In this document: positions 18,022-26,284 of the stretch, in pieces
Layout of the letters: each line of letters begins with the position of its first letter
How positions within the stretch are numbered: the stretch's first letter is position 1
From: Marinomonas sargassi
GTDB taxonomy: Bacteria > Pseudomonadota > Gammaproteobacteria > Pseudomonadales > Marinomonadaceae
Assembly: GCF_025716875.1 (NCBI RefSeq)
Contig: NZ_JAOVZB010000001.1
Location: 248,001-312,000 of the forward strand
DNA: 64,000 bases
Direction: 5' to 3'
Program-made: the position numbers and the translations under genes
Notes under the pieces: model-generated
What the model saw: the letters and a program-made list of their open reading frames with translations, nothing else
What the model was told of the DNA's origin: nothing
The model's database searches: none

Positions 18022-18765
18022 TTAAGAAGGGCGCTGTAAAACTCGCGCAGCAGCATCCGCATTACCTTTGATGGTATCCATCATTTTGACATTCATTTCA
18101 AAGCGGCGAGAAAGATTCATAATGTGGGTCATTTCTTCCACCGCATTAACATTGCTACCTTCAACAAAGCCCGATACCAGCTGCACATTTGGATCAATAT
18201 CAAATTCTTGTCCATCACGTGAATGAATCAAACCGTCTTCTTCTTTGCGTAAATTTTCAATATCAGGATTCACCAGCTTAATCTGGTTTAAGATAGCCAC
18301 TTCTGTACCAGCCCCCCCCTGTGGGACAATGGATATAGAACCATCAGCCGTAATATGAATTCTGTCTGCAGGCGGCAAAAAAACTGGACCATTAACGCCA
18401 GCAATAGGCAAACCACTACCTGTTACTAGCTGACCTGCGGCATTAATTTGCAAGTCACCAGCTCGGGTATACGCTTCTCGACCTTGTTCATCATATACAG
18501 TTATAAACCCTTCTCCAGCGACGGCCACATCCAACTCTCTACCTGTTTGAATCATGTCACCTTGTGTGTATCGAGTCGCCGGATTTTCCGTCATTGCATA
18601 CACTCTGCTTGGGTGGTAATCCCCATACACCTGCATGGATCGCGCTTGTTCGTAATCCGAACGAAAACCTGTCGTGCTGACATTCGCTAAGTTATTTGCA
18701 TGTATTGTCTGGGCATTCATGGTTTGTACACCACCACTCATTGCCAAATATAAAGCTTTATCCAC
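18022..18765 (-). CDS. flgF: Flagellar proximal rod protein FlgF
   Basis: FlgF is a proximal rod subunit. The 247-residue protein shows the rod motif (AMSGGVQTMNAQTIHANNLANVSTTGFRSDYEQ), GRELDVAVAGEGFITVYDEQG, and the C-terminal ESG-type segment GSNVNAVEEMTHIMNLSRRFEMNVKM. It starts a new transcription unit: a strong terminator follows flgE upstream, and a sigma-54-like element lies 43 bases before its ATG. Confidence 0.95.
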   Translation of the reverse strand: MDKALYLAMSGGVQTMNAQTIHANNLANVSTTGFRSDYEQARSMQVYGDYHPSRVYAMTENPATRYTQGDMIQTGRELDVAVAGEGFITVYDEQGREAYTRAGDLQINAAGQLVTGSGLPIAGVNGPVFLPPADRIHITADGSISIVPQGGAGTEVAILNQIKLVNPDIENLRKEEDGLIHSRDGQEFDIDPNVQLVSGFVEGSNVNAVEEMTHIMNLSRRFEMNVKMMDTIKGNADAAARVLQRPS

Positions 18766-18807
18766 AACTCTACTCCCAGAAAAATAAACATTGTTATTAA
18801 CTAAGCC

Positions 18808-18824
18808 TTCAAGAATCGTACCAA
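18808..18824 (-). promoter_or_regulatory. Candidate sigma-54 promoter of flgF operon
   Basis: The minus strand reads TTGGTACGATTCTTGAA, compared with YTGGCACG-N4-TTGCW. The GG element and 10-base spacing are right, but -12 is GA instead of GC and one C of the -24 box is T. It lies between the flgE terminator and flgF, where a new promoter is needed. Confidence 0.5.
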
Positions 18825-18837
18825 CTATAAAAAGGGC

Positions 18838-18871
18838 AAAAAAAAGCCGAGATGGCTTGCGCTACCTCAGC
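18838..18871 (-). terminator. Rho-independent terminator after flgE
   Basis: GCCGAGATGGC (18846-18856) pairs with GCTACCTCAGC (18861-18871) across TTGC, with two G-U pairs and one mismatch in the minus-strand RNA, followed by T8. It ends the flgBCDE transcription unit, which begins with a sigma-54 promoter. Confidence 0.85.
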
Positions 18872-18895
18872 TTTAAACTTCTCTCTCCAGAAAAA

Positions 18896-20593
18896 TTAAC
18901 GAAGGTTTATTATCGTCTGCGTAACAGCATTTTCTGTTTCTAATGTTTTACTATTCGCTTGATAATTACGCTGCGCCTCAATCAGAGCAACCAACTCCGT
19001 CGTTAACTCAACGTTAGATTCTTCTAATGACCCACCTTGGATTTTACCAAATACCCCAGAATTTGGGCGCCCAATATCTGCCTGACCAGAATTCGTACTC
19101 GCTAGCCATGACGTATGACCGTTCGGCACCAAACCGTCTGTACTATCAAATGTTGCCAGTGCTATCTGGCCAAGAGTTGCCGTTTGTTGATTGGTATAAT
19201 TCGCTATTAAGAAACCATCATTATCAAAACTCACCCCTTGTAATTCACCTGCGGTATAACCATCTTGCTCAAAATTATCTGAGCTATTCAGGGCATATTG
19301 AGTGGAGCCAGTAAAATCAAAAGACGTAGTAAAAGCCCGATTAGTAGGGTCCAAACCAACCAACTCCAAATTAATAGGTTCGGAAACACTAAACGGAGGT
19401 AAGCCTCGGTATGTACCAAGCAAATTACCCGCCTCATCAAATGAGACCATAGTATCTGACTCTAGATAGAATGTTTCCTCACCTGTAAGTGGGTTAACAA
19501 ACTTTTCATCTCCATCCATTGTAACCTTAAGTTCATAGGTATTCTCTTCACCTTGTTTAATGAAGTAATACCCTATTGTATGCGACTCACCCAAAGAATC
19601 ATAAATGGTTCTTGTATTACCATAGGTATAAGTAGAAGGCTCGAGTGGGTCAAATTCTTCTCGTGCAACACCTGTAGTATCTTGCATTTCTTCCGGGTTC
19701 AAAGTACCAGCAATGGCCAACCCACCCAATGTACCATTAACAGACAATGGCGTTTTTGTTCCAGCGCCAATATCAGTTAAATTAGGCTCTGTTGCCCCCA
19801 CATACAACAATTCATATGGCTCTTCGTTTACACCATCACCATTGTAATCAACATTACTCTTAGCCGAGTTAAATGTAGCAAAAGTTTGTCCCATGAACGG
19901 CTGACCATCATCACCTGTCATATTGCCATTAACGGTTGCATACACCTGATAGGTATTAGGCAAACGGCTTTTAGCATAGTAATAAGTAATAATATTTGTT
20001 TTACCCTCAGCATCCACAACACCTTGTGTTTGGGTATAAGTGTATGTATCTGGGTCTACTGGGTCGAACTCTTTAGCTACAAATGGAGGAACGTCTTCAC
20101 TCTCTGAATCTAAGTTAAACTTCAACTCCATTTCCGAAGTCTTCTCGGGAGGAATTCGTCCCGTAGGGATTTTCATAGACTCTAAGCTACCGCCAATTAG
20201 ACCATCTACCGCGTTATAGCCTTGTAGATTTGCACCATTGTTAGTAACAAAATACCCGTCCTGATCAAGCTTAAAGTTACCTGCGCGAGTATAAGATTGA
20301 GCGACTCCACCATCTATAATGAAAAAGCCACTACCATCGATAGCGATATCCAAATTATTATCTGTATATGACAGGTTGCCCGGTGAAAACTCTTGTGCCA
20401 CTTTACTTACACTGACACCTGAACCTATGCTATTACCACTACCTGCACCCAGTACGCTGCTATTGTAGAGGTCATCAAATTCAATACGGGACTTTTTAAA
20501 GCCTGTAGTATCGGAGTTCGCAATATTATTACCTGTCACACTTAAAAAGTCTGCAGAAGCCTTTATGCCTGATAATGCCGTATTAAATCCCAT
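18896..20593 (-). CDS. flgE: Flagellar hook protein FlgE with duplicated middle domain
   Basis: FlgE polymerises into the hook. The ATG at 20593 (MGFNTALSGIKASADFL) is preferred to one 4 codons upstream, because GGAGAG then sits at normal distance, giving 565 residues. N-terminal motif NNIANSDTTGFKKSRIEFDDLY, LDIAIDGSGFFII and C-terminal GGSLEESNVELTTELVALIEAQRNYQANSKTL are typical. At 565 residues it is much longer than the E. coli protein (402). The excess is explained by two related segments: one with FDPVDPDTYTY (about 180 in the longer numbering), and one with FDPLEPSTYTY (about 318), each followed by a similar YY...NTY sequence. Confidence 0.95.
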   Translation of the reverse strand: MGFNTALSGIKASADFLSVTGNNIANSDTTGFKKSRIEFDDLYNSSVLGAGSGNSIGSGVSVSKVAQEFSPGNLSYTDNNLDIAIDGSGFFIIDGGVAQSYTRAGNFKLDQDGYFVTNNGANLQGYNAVDGLIGGSLESMKIPTGRIPPEKTSEMELKFNLDSESEDVPPFVAKEFDPVDPDTYTYTQTQGVVDAEGKTNIITYYYAKSRLPNTYQVYATVNGNMTGDDGQPFMGQTFATFNSAKSNVDYNGDGVNEEPYELLYVGATEPNLTDIGAGTKTPLSVNGTLGGLAIAGTLNPEEMQDTTGVAREEFDPLEPSTYTYGNTRTIYDSLGESHTIGYYFIKQGEENTYELKVTMDGDEKFVNPLTGEETFYLESDTMVSFDEAGNLLGTYRGLPPFSVSEPINLELVGLDPTNRAFTTSFDFTGSTQYALNSSDNFEQDGYTAGELQGVSFDNDGFLIANYTNQQTATLGQIALATFDSTDGLVPNGHTSWLASTNSGQADIGRPNSGVFGKIQGGSLEESNVELTTELVALIEAQRNYQANSKTLETENAVTQTIINLR

Positions 20594-20605
20594 AATGCTC
20601 TCCAA

Positions 20606-21310
20606 TCACCCTAATATTTCTAATTCATTCGTTAGTTTAATTTTCCCGTGGCTTTCTACATTTAAAATGGTGCCATTATCACCATTTATTGTTACTCCCT
20701 GTATTCGAGCAGGAAGTTTGGTAGTCATAGTTGCCACTTCGCCATTTGCATTTACTGAGGACGCCTCAAAACGATATTCCCCTGCAGGCACTGCATTACC
20801 TTCGTCATCTAACCCATCCCATTTATATTCCCCGGATGTTAAAGGGGTAGTGCGAACAAGATTATTATCCGCATCAAATACTTTTAACGTTGCCTCTAAG
20901 GAGTCCGCTGGAATTTCAGTTTTCAATAAAGCACCATCCGACCCTTCTGCTAACGTCACTTTATTACCATCAGTAAGAATCGATTTACCAACTAAAGTTG
21001 AGGCTGTTAACGCTTGATTCGATGTCAATGAGGTAGACATACTTTCTAAGTGATCTGAGATCCCAGTTAGGCGTTCCAACGAGCTAAACTGCGACATCTG
21101 CGCAACCATGTCATTAGAGTCTTGAGGTGCAGTAGGATCCTGCGCCTTAAGTTGCTCAATATACAGTTTCAAAAAAACGTTCTGATCTGCCAGCGAATCA
21201 TCTTTCTTCTGTACTTCTGATTTCTCTATTCCGGACTTAGCTTTAGCGGCATCTGTTCCATATTGGGAAATAAGCCCACCAAGACCTTTTGTATCCGATA
21301 TATTATCCAT
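20606..21310 (-). CDS. flgD: Hook assembly (scaffold/cap) protein FlgD
   Basis: FlgD caps the growing hook and is discarded. The 234-residue protein has the conserved N-terminal motif (NVFLKLYIEQLKAQDPTAPQDSNDMVAQMSQFSSLE) (positions about 44-80), then the FlgD Tudor-like and Ig-like domains (VFDADNNLVRTTPL, YKWDGLDDEGNAVPAGEYRFEA). Length is normal. The stop lies 12 bases before the preferred flgE start; the two genes are surely co-transcribed. Confidence 0.95.
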   Translation of the reverse strand: MDNISDTKGLGGLISQYGTDAAKAKSGIEKSEVQKKDDSLADQNVFLKLYIEQLKAQDPTAPQDSNDMVAQMSQFSSLERLTGISDHLESMSTSLTSNQALTASTLVGKSILTDGNKVTLAEGSDGALLKTEIPADSLEATLKVFDADNNLVRTTPLTSGEYKWDGLDDEGNAVPAGEYRFEASSVNANGEVATMTTKLPARIQGVTINGDNGTILNVESHGKIKLTNELEILG

Positions 21311-21320
21311 CTATCCGCTC

Positions 21321-21770
21321 CTATGACTGACCGAGCATTAGCATTTTTTGCATCATGCTTTTTGCCGAGTTCATAATTTCCACATTCGTCTGAAAAGACC
21401 GTGACGCAGACATCATGTCAGCCATTTCTTCTATTGGATTTACATTTGGGTAAAACACATAACCCTCTTCATTTGCCATAGGGTGATCTGGCTCATACCT
21501 TGGCTGTAAAGGCGCATCAGATTCAACAATAGCATCAACTTTGACACCGATACCCGCACCACTTTCGTCTTTTAAAGCTCTATTCCAGCCATGCTTTCTC
21601 ATATTGTCATTTATCATTTGAGAGAAAACTGGCTTTCTTGCCCTATATGTCTGATCTGCTGAGCTAGCCACGCTATCGACATTCGCCATATTACTCGCAA
21701 CGGTATTCAAACGTACGGTTTGAGCGCTCATTGCAGATCCAGAGATAGCAAAAATATTACTTAAAGACAT
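21321..21770 (-). CDS. flgC: Flagellar proximal rod protein FlgC
   Basis: FlgC is a proximal rod subunit. The 149-residue protein has NIFAISGSAMSAQTVRLNTVASNMAN with the rod signature, PRYEPDHPMANEEGYVFYPNVN, the hallmark of FlgC, and the C-terminal helix MADMMSASRSFQTNVEIMNSAKSMM. It lies 5 bases after flgB and 10 bases before flgD. Confidence 0.95.
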   Translation of the reverse strand: MSLSNIFAISGSAMSAQTVRLNTVASNMANVDSVASSADQTYRARKPVFSQMINDNMRKHGWNRALKDESGAGIGVKVDAIVESDAPLQPRYEPDHPMANEEGYVFYPNVNPIEEMADMMSASRSFQTNVEIMNSAKSMMQKMLMLGQS

Positions 21771-21775
21771 GGTTA

Positions 21776-22171
21776 TTAATTCCCAGTAAGTGCTTTTTTC
21801 ATGCCGCTGATTTTGCGGTCTAAAAACATAAAACTTGTATCAAATTGCAAAGAGTTTTGCGCATATTCAGCTTGCTCTCTTTGCAAATCCACATTATTTC
21901 CGTCCAAAGAAGGCTGACTAGCATTTCGATACAAAAGGCTGCCACCCAAGCTATCAGTATCGCCAAAACCACCTATATGTTTTTCATTGGTTCCAGCCAA
22001 ACGCAACTTATTACTTTGATCCTGTAATAAGGAATCAAACGACAGATCTCTTGCCTTGTAGTTTGGCGTATCAGCATTAGCAATATTATTCGCAAGCACC
22101 TCTGCTCTAGCGCTTCTAAACTGCAAAGTCTTATCGTAGCCAGCAAATGCTTTATCAAAGGATATCGCCAT
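21776..22171 (-). CDS. flgB: Flagellar proximal rod protein FlgB
   Basis: FlgB is the most proximal rod subunit. The ATG at 22171 gives MAISFDKAFAGYDKTLQFRS and 131 residues, the usual length. The frame stays open for 39 further codons upstream, but that stretch contains the sigma-54 promoter and is not like other FlgB N-termini. RAEVLANNIANADTPNYKARDLSF and the C-terminal LQFDTSFMFLDRKISGMKKAL-type helix are conserved. First gene of the flgBCDE unit. Confidence 0.94.
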   Translation of the reverse strand: MAISFDKAFAGYDKTLQFRSARAEVLANNIANADTPNYKARDLSFDSLLQDQSNKLRLAGTNEKHIGGFGDTDSLGGSLLYRNASQPSLDGNNVDLQREQAEYAQNSLQFDTSFMFLDRKISGMKKALTGN

Positions 22172-22206
22172 TAAAACCTCAAAATAATGTAATTCAGCTC
22201 TATACA

Positions 22207-22223
22207 AGCAATTAGAATGCCAA
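22207..22223 (-). promoter_or_regulatory. Sigma-54 (RpoN) promoter of flgB
   Basis: The minus strand reads TTGGCATTCTAATTGCT: the -24 GG and -12 GC are exactly 10 bases apart, and the flanks agree with YTGGCAC and TTGCW. It is 36 bases upstream of the flgB ATG. In Vibrio and Pseudomonas this operon depends on RpoN with the activator FlrC/FleR, which fits. Confidence 0.82.
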
Positions 22224-22286
22224 ATAAATAAATACTTATAAATCAATACCTTAAGAATTAAATCTAACAAGGCGGCAAAAAGTGGC

Positions 22287-22321
22287 AAAAAAAAAGCCCG
22301 TCTATTTTAGAATAGACGGGC
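22287..22321 (-). terminator. Rho-independent terminator after cheR
   Basis: GCCCGTCTATT (22296-22306) pairs perfectly with AATAGACGGGC (22311-22321) over a TTAG loop, followed by T9 on the minus strand. It separates cheV-cheR from flgB. Confidence 0.95.
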
Positions 22322-22342
22322 CTTCATATTATATTTTAGGTT

Positions 22343-23179
22343 TTATGTCGTTTTGGCGCGATACACTATACCCGGATGACATTGCACTATTTCAAAGTAA
22401 TCGGATAGGCCTGTTAACGCCTCCGAGCCACCAAGAAACAGGTACCCACCTGGTTTTAAGCAAGCATGCATTCTTTTCAGAATATCGAGCTTAAGCTCAG
22501 CAGTAAAATAAATTAAAACATTGCGACAAAAAATCACATCAAATTTACCAAGAGAAGAGAAAGGCTCTATTAGATTAAGGTAACGGAAGTCCACTCTAGC
22601 TTTAAGCGGGGACTTAATCTTCCAAGTTTGGTCATTTACCTTATCGAAATAACGTTTTTGTAGGTCAGCTCCTAAACCCCGAGCTATTGCTAAACTATCA
22701 TACTCACCCTGTTTAGCATGTTGCAGTATGTAAGAGCATATATCTGTAGCGACAATTTTTTCACCCGCTTTCAAAACACCAGGTTTTGCACTCTTAAACT
22801 CTTCAATCACCATACTGATTGAATACGGTTCTTGTCCTGTTGAAGATGCGGCCGACCAAATTCGCAATGGCGACTTATTCATCTCAGGAAGAACTTTATT
22901 CTTAAGAATGTTGAAGGGGTGAGTATCTCTAAACCAAAGAGTTTCATTTGTCGTCATCGCATCGATAACTTCTTCTTTTAATTTAGATTTGCCAGATCGT
23001 TCAATAACATCCAGTAGATCCTCAATCTTAGAAAAGTTCTCTCTTTCAAGAATTTTTCCTAAACGACTGACAACCAAGTACTGTTTGTTATCACTTAACG
23101 CAATACCACACACTTTTTGCAGGTACTCTTTAAACCTAGCATAACCATGAGGTGTTACCGCATTTGCGCTGCTAAACAT
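22343..23179 (-). CDS. cheR: Chemotaxis protein methyltransferase CheR
   Basis: CheR methylates glutamates of chemoreceptors with S-adenosylmethionine for adaptation. The 278-residue protein has the N-terminal CheR helical domain (about 1-80), then a SAM-binding Rossmann fold with LRIWSAASSTGQEPYSISMV, ATDICSYILQHAKQGEYD and FDVIFCRNVLIYF, all family signatures. Length is normal. The position after cheV and before flgB is conserved in Vibrio and Pseudomonas. Its strong terminator follows 22 bases after the stop. Confidence 0.95.
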   Translation of the reverse strand: MFSSANAVTPHGYARFKEYLQKVCGIALSDNKQYLVVSRLGKILERENFSKIEDLLDVIERSGKSKLKEEVIDAMTTNETLWFRDTHPFNILKNKVLPEMNKSPLRIWSAASSTGQEPYSISMVIEEFKSAKPGVLKAGEKIVATDICSYILQHAKQGEYDSLAIARGLGADLQKRYFDKVNDQTWKIKSPLKARVDFRYLNLIEPFSSLGKFDVIFCRNVLIYFTAELKLDILKRMHACLKPGGYLFLGGSEALTGLSDYFEIVQCHPGIVYRAKTT

Positions 23180-23261
23180 TGACTCTCCATAATAAGCTTT
23201 CTAAAGCACCCTTTTTCAACAGGCAAACTATTTAGTATCCACACAATTCTAACTTAGTGTT

Positions 23262-24191
23262 TTATTCTGATTTAGCTTGAACAGTTTCTATTGCTAAGCG
23301 AGCTAGTTCATCTGGCTGGAATTTCGCCAAGAATCCGTCAGCACCTACTTTTTTCACCATAGCCTCATTAAAAACACCACTCAAAGAGGTATGCAATAAA
23401 ATAAACAGGTCTGCTAATCGACTATCATCTCGGATTGCTCTAGTGAGTGTATAACCATCCATTTCAGGCATTTCGATATCTGAAATAATCATTGAAAGCT
23501 CCTCACATGGGTCCTTGCCTTCTCCCGCCATATCCTGAAGAAATGTTAGCGCCTCACGACCATCACACAAAACAGTTGTTTTGAAACCAACTTGTTCCAT
23601 ACAACGCTTAATTTGTTTGCGCGCAACAGAAGAGTCATCAACTATCAAAATATGATGTTGACGAGCATTTTCTTGTACATCGTCATCCACAATACCAGCT
23701 GAAATCTCTTGCCTTGTAGGAGCAACTTCAGAAAGGATTTGTTCAACATCAATAATTTCAACCATCTCTTTGTCAACTTGACATACCGCAGTCAAATAAT
23801 TGTCGTTCGATAAACCTTTTGGTGGCGGCTGAATATCACTCCAGTTCATATTAACAATGCGTTCAACGCCACGAACTAAAAAGCCCTGAATGCGGCGGTT
23901 ATATTCGGTGATAATAACAAAACATGTTTCAATGTCTGGCATTGGACTTTCACCAGTGGCCAAGCCCAAGTCTAAAATTGGTATAGTGCCGCCACGAATA
24001 TGAGCAACACCTCGAACAACTTTGGAGCTATGAGGCATAGTGGTTAGTTTTGGGCACTGTAAAACTTCTTTAACTTTAAAAACGTTAATCCCATAAACTT
24101 GTTTACCATTTAATCTAAAAAGCAACAATTCTAGACGATTTTCTCCTACCAGCTGTGTACGCTGATTAACCGTATCTAAAACGCCAGCCAT
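23262..24191 (-). CDS. cheV: Chemotaxis coupling protein CheV
   Basis: CheV couples receptors to CheA and is tuned by phosphorylation. The protein has an N-terminal CheW-like domain (about 10-165: VYGINVFKVKEVLQCPKLT, VAHIRGGTIPILDL) and a C-terminal receiver (about 180-305: ILIVDDSSVARKQIKR, SDIEMPEMDGYTLTRAIR, LAKFQPDELA). The phospho-accepting Asp is in SDIEMP. The ATG at 24191 (MAGVLDTVNQRTQLVGENR) is chosen over one 4 codons upstream, because GGAGG lies 5 bases before it. 309 residues, the usual size. Confidence 0.95.
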   Translation of the reverse strand: MAGVLDTVNQRTQLVGENRLELLLFRLNGKQVYGINVFKVKEVLQCPKLTTMPHSSKVVRGVAHIRGGTIPILDLGLATGESPMPDIETCFVIITEYNRRIQGFLVRGVERIVNMNWSDIQPPPKGLSNDNYLTAVCQVDKEMVEIIDVEQILSEVAPTRQEISAGIVDDDVQENARQHHILIVDDSSVARKQIKRCMEQVGFKTTVLCDGREALTFLQDMAGEGKDPCEELSMIISDIEMPEMDGYTLTRAIRDDSRLADLFILLHTSLSGVFNEAMVKKVGADGFLAKFQPDELARLAIETVQAKSE

Positions 24192-24332
24192 AAACGCCTC
24201 CAAAGTGTGTAATTATTATGCAAGGTAATAAGATCCAAAGTATTAAATTGTATCACCTGATGATAAAGTGAGCTCAAATATTTTACTAGCAAACGATATT
24301 TTAACCAATTTTTATTATGCTGAGGGTAATGC

Positions 24333-25025
24333 ATGCTTATTGTAAGGCTATTAATAGCCTTTTTATATCTACAAACGAACTTGGCATTTGCCATCTCACT
24401 ACAAGAAAAAGTGCAAGTATTCATAGAAGATGTAGAAATACCTAGATTATCTACTATATATCCTAATGCAATTATAAATATTACTTTAAACAATCAGGCG
24501 ACTTTAAATTATTTACCTACTTGCGATGACAATGCAATCCATATTCAAAATCAACGACCTGACGCAATCAAACGAACAAACTACGAGATTAAGTGTAGTT
24601 CCCCTGTATGGAAATCGTATTTACCAGTAACACAATCAATCACTATTTCTGCAATTAAAACGGCAACACCTATTAATCGGGGACAAGTAATAGATAAAAG
24701 CAACACAAGTATCGGTGAAGTAGACATATCCAATATAAGAGGGCAAATCTTCACTGAAAATAATCCGCCATATGGGCTTATTGCATCGCGAAACTTGCCG
24801 TTAAATACCTTTATTACGGACAGCCTTACTGATTTCCCTAGGGTTATTAACAAAGGTGACTCTGTACTGATCACTGCAAGCAGTGGAACAATTGTCGTAA
24901 AGATGAATGGCATAGCACTAGAGCATGGTAAAAAAGGACAACAAATTCGCGTTAAAAACACAAGTTCTGGGCGAATTGTGTATGCTAAAGTTGTAACTAG
25001 TAGTGAGGTTCTTGTAAACTATTAG
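24333..25025 (+). CDS. flgA: Flagellar P-ring assembly chaperone FlgA
   Basis: FlgA is a periplasmic chaperone for FlgI. The 230-residue precursor has a signal peptide (MLIVRLLIAFLYLQTNLAFA) and the C-terminal SAF domain with RGQVIDKSNTSIGEVDI, ASRNLPLNTFITDSL, KGDSVLITASSGTIVVKMNGIALEHGKKG-type conservation and the end VKNTSSGRIVYAKV. It is transcribed divergently from cheV across a 141-base gap and precedes flgM, the arrangement of Pseudomonas and Vibrio. Confidence 0.93.
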   Translation: MLIVRLLIAFLYLQTNLAFAISLQEKVQVFIEDVEIPRLSTIYPNAIINITLNNQATLNYLPTCDDNAIHIQNQRPDAIKRTNYEIKCSSPVWKSYLPVTQSITISAIKTATPINRGQVIDKSNTSIGEVDISNIRGQIFTENNPPYGLIASRNLPLNTFITDSLTDFPRVINKGDSVLITASSGTIVVKMNGIALEHGKKGQQIRVKNTSSGRIVYAKVVTSSEVLVNY

Positions 25026-25053
25026 TTGGTTATATAAAAAAGAAATTTCTTAC

Positions 25054-25080
25054 TAAAGTTTCTTGAGGGCTTGTCGATAA
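25054..25080 (+). promoter_or_regulatory. Sigma-28 (FliA) promoter of flgM-flgN
   Basis: TAAAGTTT (25054-25061), 11 bases, GTCGATAA (25073-25080): a full match to the FliA -35 box and 7 of 8 in the -10 box. It lies 37 bases before flgM. FlgM inhibits FliA, so this gives the usual feedback loop. Confidence 0.9.
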
Positions 25081-25116
25081 AATAGGCAGGCAATCATATT
25101 AGGGCGAGGAAACCCA

Positions 25117-25428
25117 ATGGCAATACAATTTACTGGTCTTTCAAGCCAAAGCAGCATCAAGAACGAACGTGCTCATAAAGATGAAGCGACAGGTAACACT
25201 GTAGGCAATCAAAGTGCTGTGAAAAGTGGCGGCACATTAGCTGAAGACACTGTAAAGCTAAGCGGCGCGGCACAGTCACTTCACGATCAACACGCAAAAA
25301 TTAGCAGCTTACCGGATATAGATATGGATAAAGTAGAACAAATTAAAAACGCTATTGCTGCGGGTGAATACAAAATAGACACTCAAAAGCTTGCTAGCAA
25401 TATGGCCTCTATGGATCACTTATTCTAA
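25117..25428 (+). CDS. flgM: Anti-sigma-28 factor FlgM
   Basis: FlgM binds FliA until the hook is complete and FlgM is exported. The 103-residue protein has a disordered polar N-terminal half and the conserved C-terminal sigma-binding part (DTVKLSGAAQSLHDQHAKISSLPDIDMDKVEQIKNAIA; about 48-85) followed by GEYKIDTQKLASNM. The length is typical. It follows a near-perfect sigma-28 promoter and precedes flgN by 36 bases. Confidence 0.93.
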   Translation: MAIQFTGLSSQSSIKNERAHKDEATGNTVGNQSAVKSGGTLAEDTVKLSGAAQSLHDQHAKISSLPDIDMDKVEQIKNAIAAGEYKIDTQKLASNMASMDHLF

Positions 25429-25464
25429 AGTGATAAATAAAGCGCCCTTCTCAAAGCCTTATTT

Positions 25465-25944
25465 ATGATCCCTTTAGTGCCTGTTTTTATCAAAAGCAAA
25501 GAACTTTTAGAAAAGCTATCTTTGCTTCTTGATAAAGAACGTCATGCTTATAACGACTCCGACACCTCAAAAATTGTATATCTCTCCGAACAAAAACAAT
25601 CTCTTCTAGATGAGATGGATCAGCTTAACGAAAAGCGGCTAAACATCCTTATCAAATTTAACATTTTGGATAGAAAAAAACCTACTGAAGAAGAGTTCAA
25701 AGTGTGGCTAGATAAACAAGACAGTCATTTTGACGACATTCGCCTCCTCATCCGTGAGTGTGAAACATTACTTAAAGAGTGCAAAACAAAAAACCACACT
25801 AATTCACGTATTCTTAGCACTCTCCAAAAAAGAAACAAACACCTTTTCGAACTCCTTCAAGGCCACAGCGGCAAAAACAAAGTTTATACCTCATCAGGCT
25901 CAACACGCCCAATAAGCAGTAAACAAACTATTGGCCGAGCATAA
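25465..25944 (+). CDS. flgN: Export chaperone FlgN for hook-junction proteins
   Basis: FlgN is the cytoplasmic chaperone of FlgK and FlgL. The 159-residue protein is predicted helical throughout (KSKELLEKLSLLLDKERHAY, LSEQKQSLLDEMDQLNEKRL, ending near NSRILSTLQKRNKHLFELLQG), with a disordered tail. FlgN is poorly conserved, but length, helical pattern and position after flgM are decisive. No separate promoter was seen; it is probably read from the flgM promoter. Confidence 0.85.
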   Translation: MIPLVPVFIKSKELLEKLSLLLDKERHAYNDSDTSKIVYLSEQKQSLLDEMDQLNEKRLNILIKFNILDRKKPTEEEFKVWLDKQDSHFDDIRLLIRECETLLKECKTKNHTNSRILSTLQKRNKHLFELLQGHSGKNKVYTSSGSTRPISSKQTIGRA

Positions 25945-25974
25945 AAAACCGTTCAAACAAATCAACTTCCATTC

Positions 25975-26004
25975 TTGTTTATAGGACACTAAAAAAACTA
26001 TAAT
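25975..26004 (+). promoter_or_regulatory. Sigma-70 promoter of tRNA-Arg
   Basis: TTGTTT (25975-25980) and a perfect TATAAT (25999-26004) are 18 bases apart, and the -10 box is 14 bases from the first tRNA base, as expected for a short tRNA precursor leader. Confidence 0.65.
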
Positions 26005-26018
26005 GACATCCCTTCAAT

Positions 26019-26093
26019 GTCTCTGTAGTTAAATGGATATAATAGACCCCTCCTAAGGGTTAGTTGCAGGTTCGATTCCTGCCAGGGACACCA
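26019..26093 (+). tRNA. tRNA-Arg, anticodon CCU
   Basis: Acceptor stem GTCTCTG pairs with CAGGGAC (one G-T pair). The anticodon stem GACCC/GGGTT encloses the loop CTCCTAA with anticodon CCT, reading AGG codons. The T arm CAGG-TTCGATT-CCTG is canonical, and the 3' CCA is encoded. 75 bases. No copy of its 3' end was found around the following ars operon, so there is no sign of integration into this gene. Confidence 0.95.
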
Positions 26094-26240
26094 TCATTTA
26101 ATATACATTCCACCCCAACACTTTGATCCCACCTAAATCACAAAATTGTCATATACAAGCCATATAATTCTGAATTACAGAGCATTAGCAATCACAGAGA
26201 AAACAACCTCAAGCCATTAATTTGATTGACTAAAAAGACC

Positions 26241-26264
26241 ATATATACGAATATTCATATATAT
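26241..26264 (+). promoter_or_regulatory. Candidate ArsR operator of ars operon
   Basis: A 24-base near-perfect palindrome centred on GAATATTC: ATATATAC-GAATATTC-ATATATAT, 11 of 12 positions paired. It sits 20 bases before the arsH start. ArsR/SmtB repressors bind imperfect AT-rich palindromes of this kind, and the downstream genes support the assignment. The repressor gene itself is not in the window. Confidence 0.6.
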
Positions 26265-26284
26265 TAAAAAAAGGATATTCCTCC

